A DNA stretch of 17,220 nucleotides from Corynebacterium sp. (GCF_030152825.1 NZ_JASLIP010000102.1:1-17220), one strand, 5' to 3'. Shown: positions 8,141-14,556, counted from the first letter of the stretch. Notes: a model not told the origin generated them from the letters alone. Program-made: numbers and translations.

Positions 8141-8467
8141 GACGGCCGCGACCTTTCTTGGTTTCCAGTGGCTTCCCCGCGTGGGTGCAGCGCTGACGCA
8201 GGGGCCAGCAGTGCGCCCTTCCCACCTGGGCTGTTGCATTGGGCCCGTTCCCGCGTGATGCGAAATCAGGCATAAGTAAAGCCAGCGCAAAGTTTCTAAC
8301 GCTGGCGGTTGAGGTGCCGCTCCCAGCGTGGGAGGCGGCGCGGGCATCCAGCCCGCAGAATTGTGCCCCGGCACCGCACTCCAGGCCGGGCGCGGGGCTA
8401 GAAAGTTTGAGTGAGTGCAGCAGGGTGTCCGGTGACGACGCCTCAGGCCGCTGCGGCACTCGGCGAC
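8141..8467 (-). other. structured non-coding leader between nrdH and the MFS gene
   Basis: No gene is supported in this 327-bp gap. It holds three consecutive hairpins: GCCAGCG/CGCTGGC (8281-8287 with 8300-8306), a bulged stem GCCGCTCCCA with TGGGAGGCGGC (8316-8339), and GCGGGC/GCCCGC (8340-8356). An AT-richer island at 8263-8300 offers a possible minus-strand promoter (TTAGAA, 18 bp, TTATGC), weak against consensus. The region may be a long leader for the transporter-nrdIE part of the cluster or contain a start site of its own. No known riboswitch class was recognised. Confidence 0.4.
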
Positions 8468-8698
8468 TTAGGCAGCCGCGGCGCTCAGAGCCTTGATGCG
8501 ATCCGGACGGAAGCCAGACCAGTGCTCCTCGCCAGAGACGACGACCGGAGCCTGGAGGTGGCCGAGTGCCAGGACGTACTCGCGGGCCTCATCGTCGAGG
8601 CTGATATCGACCATCTCGTATTCCAGCCCAGCCTTGTCGAGAGCCCTCTGGGTTGCGGTGCACTGGACGCAAGCTGGCTTGGTGTAAACGGTGATCAT
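8468..8698 (-). CDS. nrdH: NrdH-redoxin, electron donor to NrdE
   Basis: This 76-residue glutaredoxin-like protein with thioredoxin-like activity reduces the C-terminal cysteines of NrdE. The active site is C10-V-Q-C13, the usual NrdH form. P51 is the cis-proline, and the hallmark WSGFRPD lies at 60-66. Length matches the family. The ATG at 8698 follows AGGAG at a long spacing of about 12 bases. A 6-bp GC hairpin (8724-8739) stands just upstream of that AGGAG. It is the first gene of the nrd cluster and lies under the NrdR boxes. No strong terminator follows, so read-through into the MFS gene, nrdI and nrdE is possible. Confidence 0.95.
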   Translation of the reverse strand: MITVYTKPACVQCTATQRALDKAGLEYEMVDISLDDEAREYVLALGHLQAPVVVSGEEHWSGFRPDRIKALSAAAA

Positions 8699-8802
8699 AT
8701 CCGCGCAAATCTCCTGTATCGCGCCGCCCGTGTGGGCGGAGTCTGTGGCGTGTTGACTGTCTTGAGATTACACACCTGTCACCACTCGCACAACCCGTAT
8801 TG

Positions 8803-8850
8803 CCACAATATTTTGGGCTACAACGGGGTATAAAACACTATATATTGTGG
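8803..8850. promoter_or_regulatory. tandem NrdR boxes in the nrdH promoter region
   Basis: The box at 8835-8850 (ACACTATATATTGTGG) matches the NrdR consensus ACACWATATATWGTGT at nearly every position. A second, weaker box at 8803-8818 (CCACAATATTTTGGGC) matches about 12 of 16. They start 32 bp apart, close to three helical turns, which is the typical arrangement for the ATP/dATP-sensing repressor NrdR. The AT-rich core overlaps -10-like hexamers on the minus strand (for example TATAGT), so binding would block the nrdH promoter. That leaves a leader of roughly 100-130 bases before nrdH. Confidence 0.8.
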
Positions 8851-8899
8851 TTACCGTAATTAAAAGCGCAGGTGGTGATTTGAGCTCGCCACTACATAT

Positions 8900-8935
8900 T
8901 GAGCCCCGGAATACAAGATTGTAATTCCACACTCA
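8900..8935. repeat. nested inverted repeat upstream of the nrdH promoter
   Basis: GGAATACAA (8908-8916) and TTGTAATTCC (8919-8928) are inverted copies, differing by one inserted base, around a 2-base centre. An outer TGAG (8900-8903) and CTCA (8932-8935) extend it. It lies between the rpmJ terminator and the NrdR boxes. It could be an operator or a weak hairpin; no regulator is assigned. Confidence 0.45.
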
Positions 8936-8990
8936 GTATCCCCCTCTACTCCCCCGATTCACCCCCGACCGATCCCACACAAGGAAACGC

Positions 8991-9028
8991 AAAAGCCGGC
9001 CACATCCCACATGGAATGCAACCGGCTT
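8991..9028 (-). terminator. Rho-independent terminator of rpmJ
   Basis: On the minus strand AAGCCGG and CCGGCTT pair, with a partly wobble-paired inner stem, followed by TTTT. It begins about 37 bp after the rpmJ stop. The whole 8699-9064 gap otherwise holds only the nrdH control region described separately. Confidence 0.75.
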
Positions 9029-9064
9029 CGCGCCGCGCTCGCGGTGGAAACTATCCCCTAAGGA

Positions 9065-9187
9065 TTAGCCCTGACGAGCCTTGAAACGCGGGTCCTTCTT
9101 GTTGATGACGTAGACCTTGCCGTGACGACGCACAACCTGAGCGCCCGGCTTGTTCTTCAGCGACCGAAGGGACTTACGGACCTTCAT
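9065..9187 (-). CDS. rpmJ: 50S ribosomal protein L36, zinc-independent (C-minus) form
   Basis: The 40-residue product begins MKVRKSLRSLKNKPGAQ and continues with VVRRHGKVYVINKK, ending in RFKARQG. This is L36, part of the large ribosomal subunit. The zinc-ligand cysteines of the common C+ form are absent, so this is the form that needs no zinc. The start is clear: AAAGGAG lies 6 bases before the ATG. It is divergent from nadE across a 180-bp gap. C-minus paralogues are often Zur-controlled when a C+ copy exists elsewhere, but no AT-rich Zur-like palindrome is visible upstream. It may therefore be the ordinary L36 of this organism. TATAAA just upstream of the Shine-Dalgarno is a candidate -10. 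Confidence 0.93.
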   Translation of the reverse strand: MKVRKSLRSLKNKPGAQVVRRHGKVYVINKKDPRFKARQG

Positions 9188-9245
9188 CGGGCGCTCCTTT
9201 CTTTATAGACTTCTCAAAGCTCGACACTGTCGCATTACTGCGAGC

Positions 9246-9281
9246 GCTGCGTGAAGCAGCACGTTCACACGTTCTTCACGC
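9246..9281. repeat. inverted repeats in the rpmJ-nadE divergent promoter region
   Basis: GCGTGAAG (9249-9256) and CTTCACGC (9274-9281) form an 8-bp inverted repeat with a 17-base spacer. A second overlapping hairpin, GCTGC/GCAGC (9246-9260), shares the left arm. The position between two divergent starts suits an operator, but no regulator can be named. Confidence 0.35.
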
Positions 9282-9353
9282 GCGGCAACGTGCCAAGCTG
9301 AAACACAACGACCGATTGTAGCGCCTGAACAGCCAGAAGCAAAAACGATTGAC

Positions 9354-9359
9354 TAGCAT
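9354..9359 (+). promoter_or_regulatory. candidate -10 element of nadE, leaderless type
   Basis: TAGCAT fits the corynebacterial TAnnnT pattern and ends 8 bases before the nadE ATG. No clear -35 or Shine-Dalgarno is present. An in-frame stop at 9350-9352 excludes any longer nadE product. Confidence 0.45.
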
Positions 9360-9367
9360 GGACGCCC

Positions 9368-10201
9368 ATGAACACCACCGCGCTGCAACACCGCATCATC
9401 GCCGAGCTCCACGCCAAGCCACACATCGACCCCGAGGCCGAGGTCACCGCACGCGTGAACTTCCTCGTGGATTATGCGCTCAGCACCGGAGCCAAGGGCT
9501 TCACCCTGGGCATTTCCGGCGGTCAGGACTCCACCCTCGCGGGCCGGCTGTGCCAGCTCGCCGTCGAGGAACTCCGCCGCCGTGGCGCTTCAGCCGAGTT
9601 CTACGCGGTACGTCTGCCCTACGGCACCCAAGCCGATGAGGAGGACGCCCAGACCGCCCTGCGCTTCATCCAGCCGTCACAGTCCGTCACCATCAATGTT
9701 CAGGACGCCACCCTGGCCATTGCGAGCGCTGTCTCGGAAAGCCTCACGGGCGAGCCGGTGAGCGACTTCAACAAGGGCAACATCAAGGCCCGCCAGCGCA
9801 TGATCGCCCAGTACACCCTGGCCAGCGAGACCGGCACCCTGGTTGTCGGCTCCGATCATGCGGCCGAGGCGATCACTGGTTTCTACACCAAGTTCGGCGA
9901 TGGCGCCGCCGACCTGATGCCGCTGGTGGGGCTGAACAAGCGCCAGGGCGCCGAACTCCTGCGGCACCTGGGCGCACCGGCGTCGACATGGGAGAAGGTG
10001 CCCACCGCAGACCTGGAGGAAGACCGCCCGATGCTCTCCGACGAGGAGGCGCTGGGGGTTACCTACGCGCACATCGATGACTACCTGGAGGGCAAGGACG
10101 TCCCTGCAGAGGCGGCGGAGCGCATCGAGCACCTGTGGCGGGTCAGCCGCCACAAGCGCACCACTCCCCCGGGCCCGGTGGATACCTGGTGGCGCGACTA
10201 G
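9368..10201 (+). CDS. nadE: ammonia-dependent NAD+ synthetase
   Basis: NadE converts nicotinic acid adenine dinucleotide, ATP and ammonia to NAD+, the last step of NAD synthesis, in the cytosol. The 277-residue length matches the short NH3-dependent form (B. subtilis NadE type); there is no N-terminal glutaminase domain. The ATP pyrophosphatase loop SGGQDST is at 50-56. Other family segments are NKGNIKARQRM (135-145), GSDHAAE (161-167), KFGDG (175-179) and PTADL (212-216). The ATG at 9368 is the first possible start after an in-frame stop. Its stop codon overlaps that of the convergent DCC gene, and no terminator separates the two. Confidence 0.96.
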   Translation: MNTTALQHRIIAELHAKPHIDPEAEVTARVNFLVDYALSTGAKGFTLGISGGQDSTLAGRLCQLAVEELRRRGASAEFYAVRLPYGTQADEEDAQTALRFIQPSQSVTINVQDATLAIASAVSESLTGEPVSDFNKGNIKARQRMIAQYTLASETGTLVVGSDHAAEAITGFYTKFGDGAADLMPLVGLNKRQGAELLRHLGAPASTWEKVPTADLEEDRPMLSDEEALGVTYAHIDDYLEGKDVPAEAAERIEHLWRVSRHKRTTPPGPVDTWWRD

Positions 10202-10587
10202 CCGCGGGACACGGCACAGCCGCCGGACTCGCAGACGCCCAGCCCCATGGCCCTGCCGATGCGGGCCCGGTTGTGTGAGAACAGCCGGTAGCCCAGCGCG
10301 TAGATCGGTGAGAGCGCACAGATCAGCAGCGCCCGACCCGCCAGGCGCACACCCAAGTTCCGCCCGTGGCGCCACAATGCCTCGCCGATGGCGCGGTGCC
10401 CCAGGGCAAGCGTGCCGTCGTCGCCCAGGTATACCGCGTGCTCGGCGATATTGGCTCGCACGTCGGCGGGCTGGGACGGGCCATCGGCGGAACCCGCCAC
10501 GCAGCTCAGCCCCGGGGAGAGCCGGATGAGAGTCTGGGCGAGGCACTCACAGACGGCGCAATGGGCGTCGTAAAAGAAAAAGGCCAT
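10198..10587 (-). CDS. DCC-family (DUF393) thiol-disulfide oxidoreductase-like protein
   Basis: The 129-residue product matches the DCC1-like family (PF04134). It starts with the characteristic YDAHCAVC (D7, C10, C13) and carries the family's later YRLFSHNRARIG-type segment near 99-110. An extra cysteine pair, CESGGC, lies near the C-terminus. The biochemical role of the family is poorly known; a redox-active CxxC is likely. There is no signal peptide. The gene is 26 bp downstream of the VKOR gene on the same strand and probably co-transcribed. The ribosome binding site is weak (AGG within a small hairpin). It converges with nadE and shares the CTAG holding both stop codons. Confidence 0.85.
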   Translation of the reverse strand: MAFFFYDAHCAVCECLAQTLIRLSPGLSCVAGSADGPSQPADVRANIAEHAVYLGDDGTLALGHRAIGEALWRHGRNLGVRLAGRALLICALSPIYALGYRLFSHNRARIGRAMGLGVCESGGCAVSRG

Positions 10588-10590
10588 GGT

Positions 10591-10605
10591 GCCTAGAGCC
10601 TAGGC
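10591..10605 (-). repeat. small CTAG-containing hairpin before the DCC gene
   Basis: GCCTAG and CTAGGC pair perfectly around AGC, 4 bases before the DCC start codon. It covers the place where the ribosome binding site should be and may limit independent translation. Confidence 0.35.
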
Positions 10606-10613
10606 AAGAGCGG

Positions 10614-11255
10614 CTAGAAGAAGAAGTGGCTGCCGATGATGACCACGAATCCCAGGTACCAGGCGATGAGCACGATCACCGGCTGGGCCACCCCCTGGCC
10701 GGTCGCCTTGCCGCGGTTGTGCGCCCGGCCCCGGGTGAAGCGGACGAGGGTCATCAGGAATAGCGGCAGGGTGACGATCCAGACGGCCATGCAGTAGATA
10801 CACAGGGCGCCGATCTCGAAGACGGCCTCGTAGGCGAGCCAGTGCACGAAGCCCACGGCGAAGATCAGGCCCAGCAGCTCGCCTGCCCACATCCACTCGG
10901 GGAAGCGCACGCCCGCGGCCAGGGAGACGCCGAAGAAGGTCACCAGGGCGAAGCCAACTAGACCGATATAGGGGTTTGCGAAGCCGAAGGCGGAGGCCTG
11001 CGGAGAGGCCATGACGTCCGTGCACGACACGATCGCGTTGACCGTGCAGGCGGGGATGTAGCCCGGGTTGGACAGCAACGTGACCTTATCCTGCATGATC
11101 AGCCCCGAGAAGAGCAGCCCCACCGCGCCGAGCACAGCCATGAGGATGCCAAAGGCTGAACTCGCCCCAATGGTTCGGGATTGAGCGGCGGGCTCAACAC
11201 CAGCCCCAGCAGGCTCGACCGACGATTGCTTCGCCTCTGCGGAGGCAGTTGACAT
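10614..11255 (-). CDS. vitamin K epoxide reductase (VKOR) family membrane protein
   Basis: Actinobacterial VKOR reoxidises DsbA-like proteins outside the membrane and passes electrons to quinone. The 213-residue protein has five hydrophobic segments (about 33-53, 95-114, 125-143, 148-169, 189-210). The loop cysteines are C70 and C78 (IPAC to SCTDVM), and the quinone-side redox centre is C152-I-Y-C155. The N-terminal 30 residues are polar and alanine-rich. No thioredoxin domain is fused, so it needs a separate partner; the DsbA-like protein encoded at 14721-15458 is the natural candidate. The start at 11255 follows GAAGGTG at good spacing, and a TATAAT -10 lies upstream. It is upstream of the DCC gene and divergent from the MmpL-like gene. 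Confidence 0.93.
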   Translation of the reverse strand: MSTASAEAKQSSVEPAGAGVEPAAQSRTIGASSAFGILMAVLGAVGLLFSGLIMQDKVTLLSNPGYIPACTVNAIVSCTDVMASPQASAFGFANPYIGLVGFALVTFFGVSLAAGVRFPEWMWAGELLGLIFAVGFVHWLAYEAVFEIGALCIYCMAVWIVTLPLFLMTLVRFTRGRAHNRGKATGQGVAQPVIVLIAWYLGFVVIIGSHFFF

Positions 11256-11316
11256 GGGTCACCTTCAAGTCGAAAACGGGTACCCGGCGGAAGGGCCCAC
11301 CGAGTCATCCTGCGTG

Positions 11317-11322
11317 ATTATA
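11317..11322 (-). promoter_or_regulatory. -10 element of the VKOR-DCC unit
   Basis: A perfect TATAAT stands on the minus strand in otherwise GC-rich DNA. It would start a transcript with a leader of about 55 bases before the VKOR ATG. The -35 region 17 bp upstream (TCGTCG) is weak. Confidence 0.55.
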
Positions 11323-11386
11323 TCGCGTCTCCACCCCTTCGACGAGGCCACTCATCCCAGCTTTCCGCGACTTCAAACGTTACCCC

Positions 11387-11402
11387 TCATGACTTGTCAT
11401 GA
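11387..11402. promoter_or_regulatory. palindrome, candidate operator in the VKOR / MmpL divergent region
   Basis: TCATGAC-TT-GTCATGA is a perfect 7-bp inverted repeat with a 2-base centre. Length and symmetry suit a TetR-type operator. It lies 93 bp before the MmpL-like start and 65 bp upstream of the VKOR -10, so it could control either unit. The regulator encoded at 13856-14443 is the obvious candidate, but this is inference. Confidence 0.5.
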
Positions 11403-11425
11403 TATTCACATAAATACAGTTCTTG

Positions 11426-11443
11426 GCATGTTTTCATACATGC
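11426..11443. promoter_or_regulatory. second palindrome near the MmpL-like gene promoter
   Basis: GCATG and CATGC are separated by 8 bases (TTTTCATA). It ends 15 bp before the putative -35 of the MmpL-like gene. It shares the CATG core with the palindrome at 11387-11402 but has different spacing. Confidence 0.35.
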
Positions 11444-11458
11444 TTAGCTGACCCCCCA

Positions 11459-11487
11459 TTGCTCAAAGATTTGCGTTTGCATAGTCT
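11459..11487 (+). promoter_or_regulatory. candidate promoter of the MmpL-like gene, leaderless type
   Basis: TTGCTC (11459-11464) and TAGTCT (11482-11487) are 17 bp apart. The -10 ends 7 bases before the ATG at 11495. No Shine-Dalgarno is present, so a leaderless transcript is expected. Confidence 0.55.
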
Positions 11488-11494
11488 CTGCAAC

Positions 11495-13852
11495 ATGTCT
11501 GAATTCTTATATCGGGTAGGAAAAACGTCCTACCGCAAAGCATGGCCGTTCTTGGTCGCCTGGATTGTGATTCTCGGCGCGCTAGGCTTCGGCGCCGCGG
11601 CATATGCGAAAGACCCAAGCCCCACCTTCTCCATGCCGGACATGGACTCCACCGTCACCCAGGAGGAGATGAACGAGCGCTTCGGCACCGACGAAGATGC
11701 GATGAGTGTGCCCTCAGGCTCCGTGGTCGTCCAAGCGCCGGAGGGCAAGAAGCTGACCGACCCTGCCGTCATGGCAGACGTCGACGAAATGCTCGATGAA
11801 CTCAAGGCAACCGGTGAGCTGGCTGACCAGGAGACCATCGTCAATCCTGTTCTCGCTGCCAAGGGAATGGAACAGCAGATGACGCAGGCGAAGGCCGCGC
11901 AGGGCATTCCGAAGGAACAGATTAAATCCGACCTTGACGCGCTCTCCCCGCTGAGCTCCGACGGAACCACCGGCACCGTCAGCATCACCTTCGACTACGA
12001 CTCCGTCCTTGAGGTCCCTTCGGACGCGCGCGATGCAGTCACCGACGTCCTTGCTAAGTACGACGACACGGACCTCACCGTGAAATACAACGGCAACGTA
12101 TTCTCCGGGGCGAACGAAATGGACGGCACCGCCGAGCTGATCGGTATCGCTGTTGCAGCGGTTGTCCTGCTGGTGACCTTCGGCTCGCTCGTCGCGGCTG
12201 GGTTGCCGATCGTCGCCGCGCTGGTCGGTGTAGGCGTGGGAATCCTCGGCATCCAGCTGGCGACGCTGGTCACCGACTCGATTTCGGACATGACCCCGAT
12301 GCTGGCCTCCATGATCGGCCTGGCAGTGGGCATCGACTACTCGCTCTTCATCGTCGCCCGGTTCCGCAACGAGCTGATCTCCTCCTCGGGGCTGAACGAT
12401 CTTTCGCCGAAGGAGCTGGCGGAAAAACTGCGCACGATGAGCGTGGACAAGCGCGCCCACGCCATGGGCATGGCGCTGGGCACCGCGGGTGGCTCGGTTG
12501 TTTTCGCCGGCGCCACCGTGTTGATCGCACTGGCTGCTCTGTCAATCATCGGCATCCCGTTCCTGACGGCCATGGCCTTCGCGGCGGCAGCCACCGTGCT
12601 GGTCGCTGTGCTGGTCGCGCTGACCTTTCTGCCCGCACTCCTTGGCCTGCTCGGTACGCGCGCGTTCGCGATCCGCGTTCCTGGCCCCAAGGTTCCCGAC
12701 CCAGAAGACGAAAAGCCCACGATGGGGCTCAAGTGGGCTCGCCAGATCCGGAAGCACCCATGGGTGACCCTGGCGGCCGGAGTGGTTCTGCTGGGCATCT
12801 TGGCGCTCCCCGCCACGGGACTGCGCTTGGCTATGCCCACCGACGGCACGGCAAAGCTGGGATCCCCGCAGCGCGATGCCTACGAGATGACCGCAGAGAA
12901 GTTCGGGGATGGCCGCAACGCCCCCATGATCGCGTTCGTGGATACCGCCCACGTCGATGCGAAGGACCGTCCCGCCGCTTACCAGGAGCTGCTGCAGGAC
13001 TTCTCCAGCACTCAGGGCGTCGTGAACGCCAAGATCATCAACACGACAGAGAACCAGGACGCCGCCCAGGTGCTCATCACCCCGGAGACCGGCGCAACCG
13101 ATGAGGCAACCACCGAGACTCTCGAGCGCCTCCGCGAGTTCAAGGGCTCCTTCGAGGAAGAAACTGGCGGAACCTTCGGCATCACCGGCATCACCCCGAT
13201 CTTCGACGACATTTCTGAAAAGCTCGCGGACGTGCTCGTGCCCTATATCGCCATTGTTCTGGGCCTGGCTTTCATCGTTCTGACCCTGGTATTCCGTTCA
13301 CTCTGGGTGCCTTTTGTCGCGGCAATCGGCTTCGGCCTGTCCATGGCCGCAACCTTCGGCGTGACCGTAGCGATCTTCCAAGAGGGCATGTTCGGCCTGA
13401 TCGACGACCCCCAGCCGTTGCTATCCTTCCTTCCCATCATGCTGATCGGCCTGACCTTTGGTCTGGCGATGGACTACCAGGTTTTCCTGGTCACCCGTAT
13501 GCGCGAAGGCTATGTCTCGCGCCGCAAGGAGGCCGGCAACGCCGTGGCCAATGGATACAAGCATGGTGCGCGAGTGGTGACCGCCGCTGCGCTGATCATG
13601 ATTTCTGTGTTCGCGGCGTTCATGCTGATCGATGAGCCCTTCATTAAGGCCATGGGCTTCGCACTTGCAGCCGGCGTTCTGCTGGACGCCTTTGTGGTTC
13701 GCATGACGCTCATCCCGGCAACCATGTACCTGCTGGGTGATCGCGCGTGGTCGATCCCAGGTTGGCTGGACAAGATCCTGCCGAACCTAGACATCGAGGG
13801 TGAAAAGCTCCATCGGTCCCACTCTCAGCCGCAGGTGGAGACTACGGTATAG
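11495..13852 (+). CDS. MmpL/YdfJ-like RND transporter (MMPL domain protein)
   Basis: This is a 785-residue inner-membrane transporter of the actinobacterial MmpL/YdfJ group, expected to export lipids or hydrophobic compounds using the proton gradient. The layout is the usual duplicated one: TM1 (about 16-38), an external domain (40-205), five TMs (about 212-390), a cytoplasmic linker, TM7 (about 423-445), a second external domain (446-575), and five TMs (about 583-745). The paired proton-relay residues are visible in each half: GIDYSLF (D281-Y282) and AMDYQVF (D660-Y661), followed by ARFR and TRMR. It lacks the long C-terminal tail of MmpL3. The frame opens at 11423, but the ATG at 11495 follows promoter elements and starts the conserved N-terminus. 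It is coupled to the TetR gene 3 bp downstream. The substrate is unknown. Confidence 0.93.
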   Translation: MSEFLYRVGKTSYRKAWPFLVAWIVILGALGFGAAAYAKDPSPTFSMPDMDSTVTQEEMNERFGTDEDAMSVPSGSVVVQAPEGKKLTDPAVMADVDEMLDELKATGELADQETIVNPVLAAKGMEQQMTQAKAAQGIPKEQIKSDLDALSPLSSDGTTGTVSITFDYDSVLEVPSDARDAVTDVLAKYDDTDLTVKYNGNVFSGANEMDGTAELIGIAVAAVVLLVTFGSLVAAGLPIVAALVGVGVGILGIQLATLVTDSISDMTPMLASMIGLAVGIDYSLFIVARFRNELISSSGLNDLSPKELAEKLRTMSVDKRAHAMGMALGTAGGSVVFAGATVLIALAALSIIGIPFLTAMAFAAAATVLVAVLVALTFLPALLGLLGTRAFAIRVPGPKVPDPEDEKPTMGLKWARQIRKHPWVTLAAGVVLLGILALPATGLRLAMPTDGTAKLGSPQRDAYEMTAEKFGDGRNAPMIAFVDTAHVDAKDRPAAYQELLQDFSSTQGVVNAKIINTTENQDAAQVLITPETGATDEATTETLERLREFKGSFEEETGGTFGITGITPIFDDISEKLADVLVPYIAIVLGLAFIVLTLVFRSLWVPFVAAIGFGLSMAATFGVTVAIFQEGMFGLIDDPQPLLSFLPIMLIGLTFGLAMDYQVFLVTRMREGYVSRRKEAGNAVANGYKHGARVVTAAALIMISVFAAFMLIDEPFIKAMGFALAAGVLLDAFVVRMTLIPATMYLLGDRAWSIPGWLDKILPNLDIEGEKLHRSHSQPQVETTV

Positions 13853-13855
13853 AGC

Positions 13856-14443
13856 ATGGACTTTCGTGAGGTGAAGAAGGCCGCGACCCGACGGGCGATC
13901 TCCGAGTCGACTGTTCAACTGATGCTGGAACGCCCGGACAGGCTGCCGACCATCGCACAGATTTCGAGTCGCGCTGAAATCTCAGTCCGCACCTTCCACA
14001 ATTACTTCACGGATATCGATGAGGCGCTTTTCGAGTTCCTTCACCGGGCCTTCGACAAGATCAGTGAGCAGATCACTGCGCTGCCTGAAGAGTGGACAGC
14101 AGCCCAGGCGATGGAGTCGATCGTCTCAGACGCGTTGAATGACGACGGCGTGGAGCTCTACTCCGCGTCCACACTGGTATTGCTGGGCAGCCATGCTAGT
14201 TCGCGTTCGCGTCGCCCACCCAGCGAGGAAACCGTCACCGAGCTTTCCTCCACCCTGGTTAAGGCCCTAAAGAGCAGGATCCCTGGGACAACGGATTTTG
14301 ATGCTCAAGTCCTGATTGGCGCTTACACCATCGCCAGTGCGACCGCTGTCAGGGAATACCTGGACCGACCGGAGCCCCGAAACCCTGAGGAGGGCCGCGA
14401 GCTCATCCGCCGGGCTTTCCAGGTGCTCCGCGACTACGAGTAA
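13856..14443 (+). CDS. TetR-family transcriptional regulator
   Basis: The 195-residue protein has an N-terminal helix-turn-helix at about 31-51 (TIAQISSRAEISVRTFHNYF), the standard TetR form, and an all-helical C-terminal ligand domain with no recognisable specificity. Its start is 3 bp after the transporter stop, so the two are one operon and probably translationally coupled. Such a pair usually means the regulator represses the transporter promoter and is released by a substrate. The palindromes at 11387-11402 and 11426-11443 are candidate sites. The C-terminal third is arginine- and glutamate-rich but intact. Confidence 0.92.
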   Translation: MDFREVKKAATRRAISESTVQLMLERPDRLPTIAQISSRAEISVRTFHNYFTDIDEALFEFLHRAFDKISEQITALPEEWTAAQAMESIVSDALNDDGVELYSASTLVLLGSHASSRSRRPPSEETVTELSSTLVKALKSRIPGTTDFDAQVLIGAYTIASATAVREYLDRPEPRNPEEGRELIRRAFQVLRDYE

Positions 14444-14518
14444 CACCTCATCTTCCTGGGGGGGGGAGATGCGGACACCGCATGGCCGCGCTGGCAGCCA
14501 GGCCCCTCCGAAACACGA

Positions 14519-14549
14519 AAAACCTCCGGTCGATAAGACCGGAGGTTTT
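14519..14549. terminator. bidirectional terminator between the TetR gene and tRNA-Ala
   Basis: AAAACCTCCGGTC (14519-14531) pairs perfectly with GACCGGAGGTTTT (14537-14549) around GATAA. With A and T runs on the two sides it can stop the tetR transcript on plus and the tRNA transcript on minus. Confidence 0.88.
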
Positions 14550-14556
14550 CTCTCTG

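Noticed and set aside
8160..8175. GCCACTGG on the minus strand, resembling part of a cobalamin riboswitch core
   Set aside because: The other conserved parts (B12 box, GGGAA and CCCGC elements in order) are missing, and the motif is too close to the MFS start.
6806..8374. Longer MFS product starting at 8374
   Set aside because: The first 78 residues are Pro/Ala/Gly-rich with no family similarity and run through the hairpin region; the GTG at 8140 starts the conserved N-terminus.
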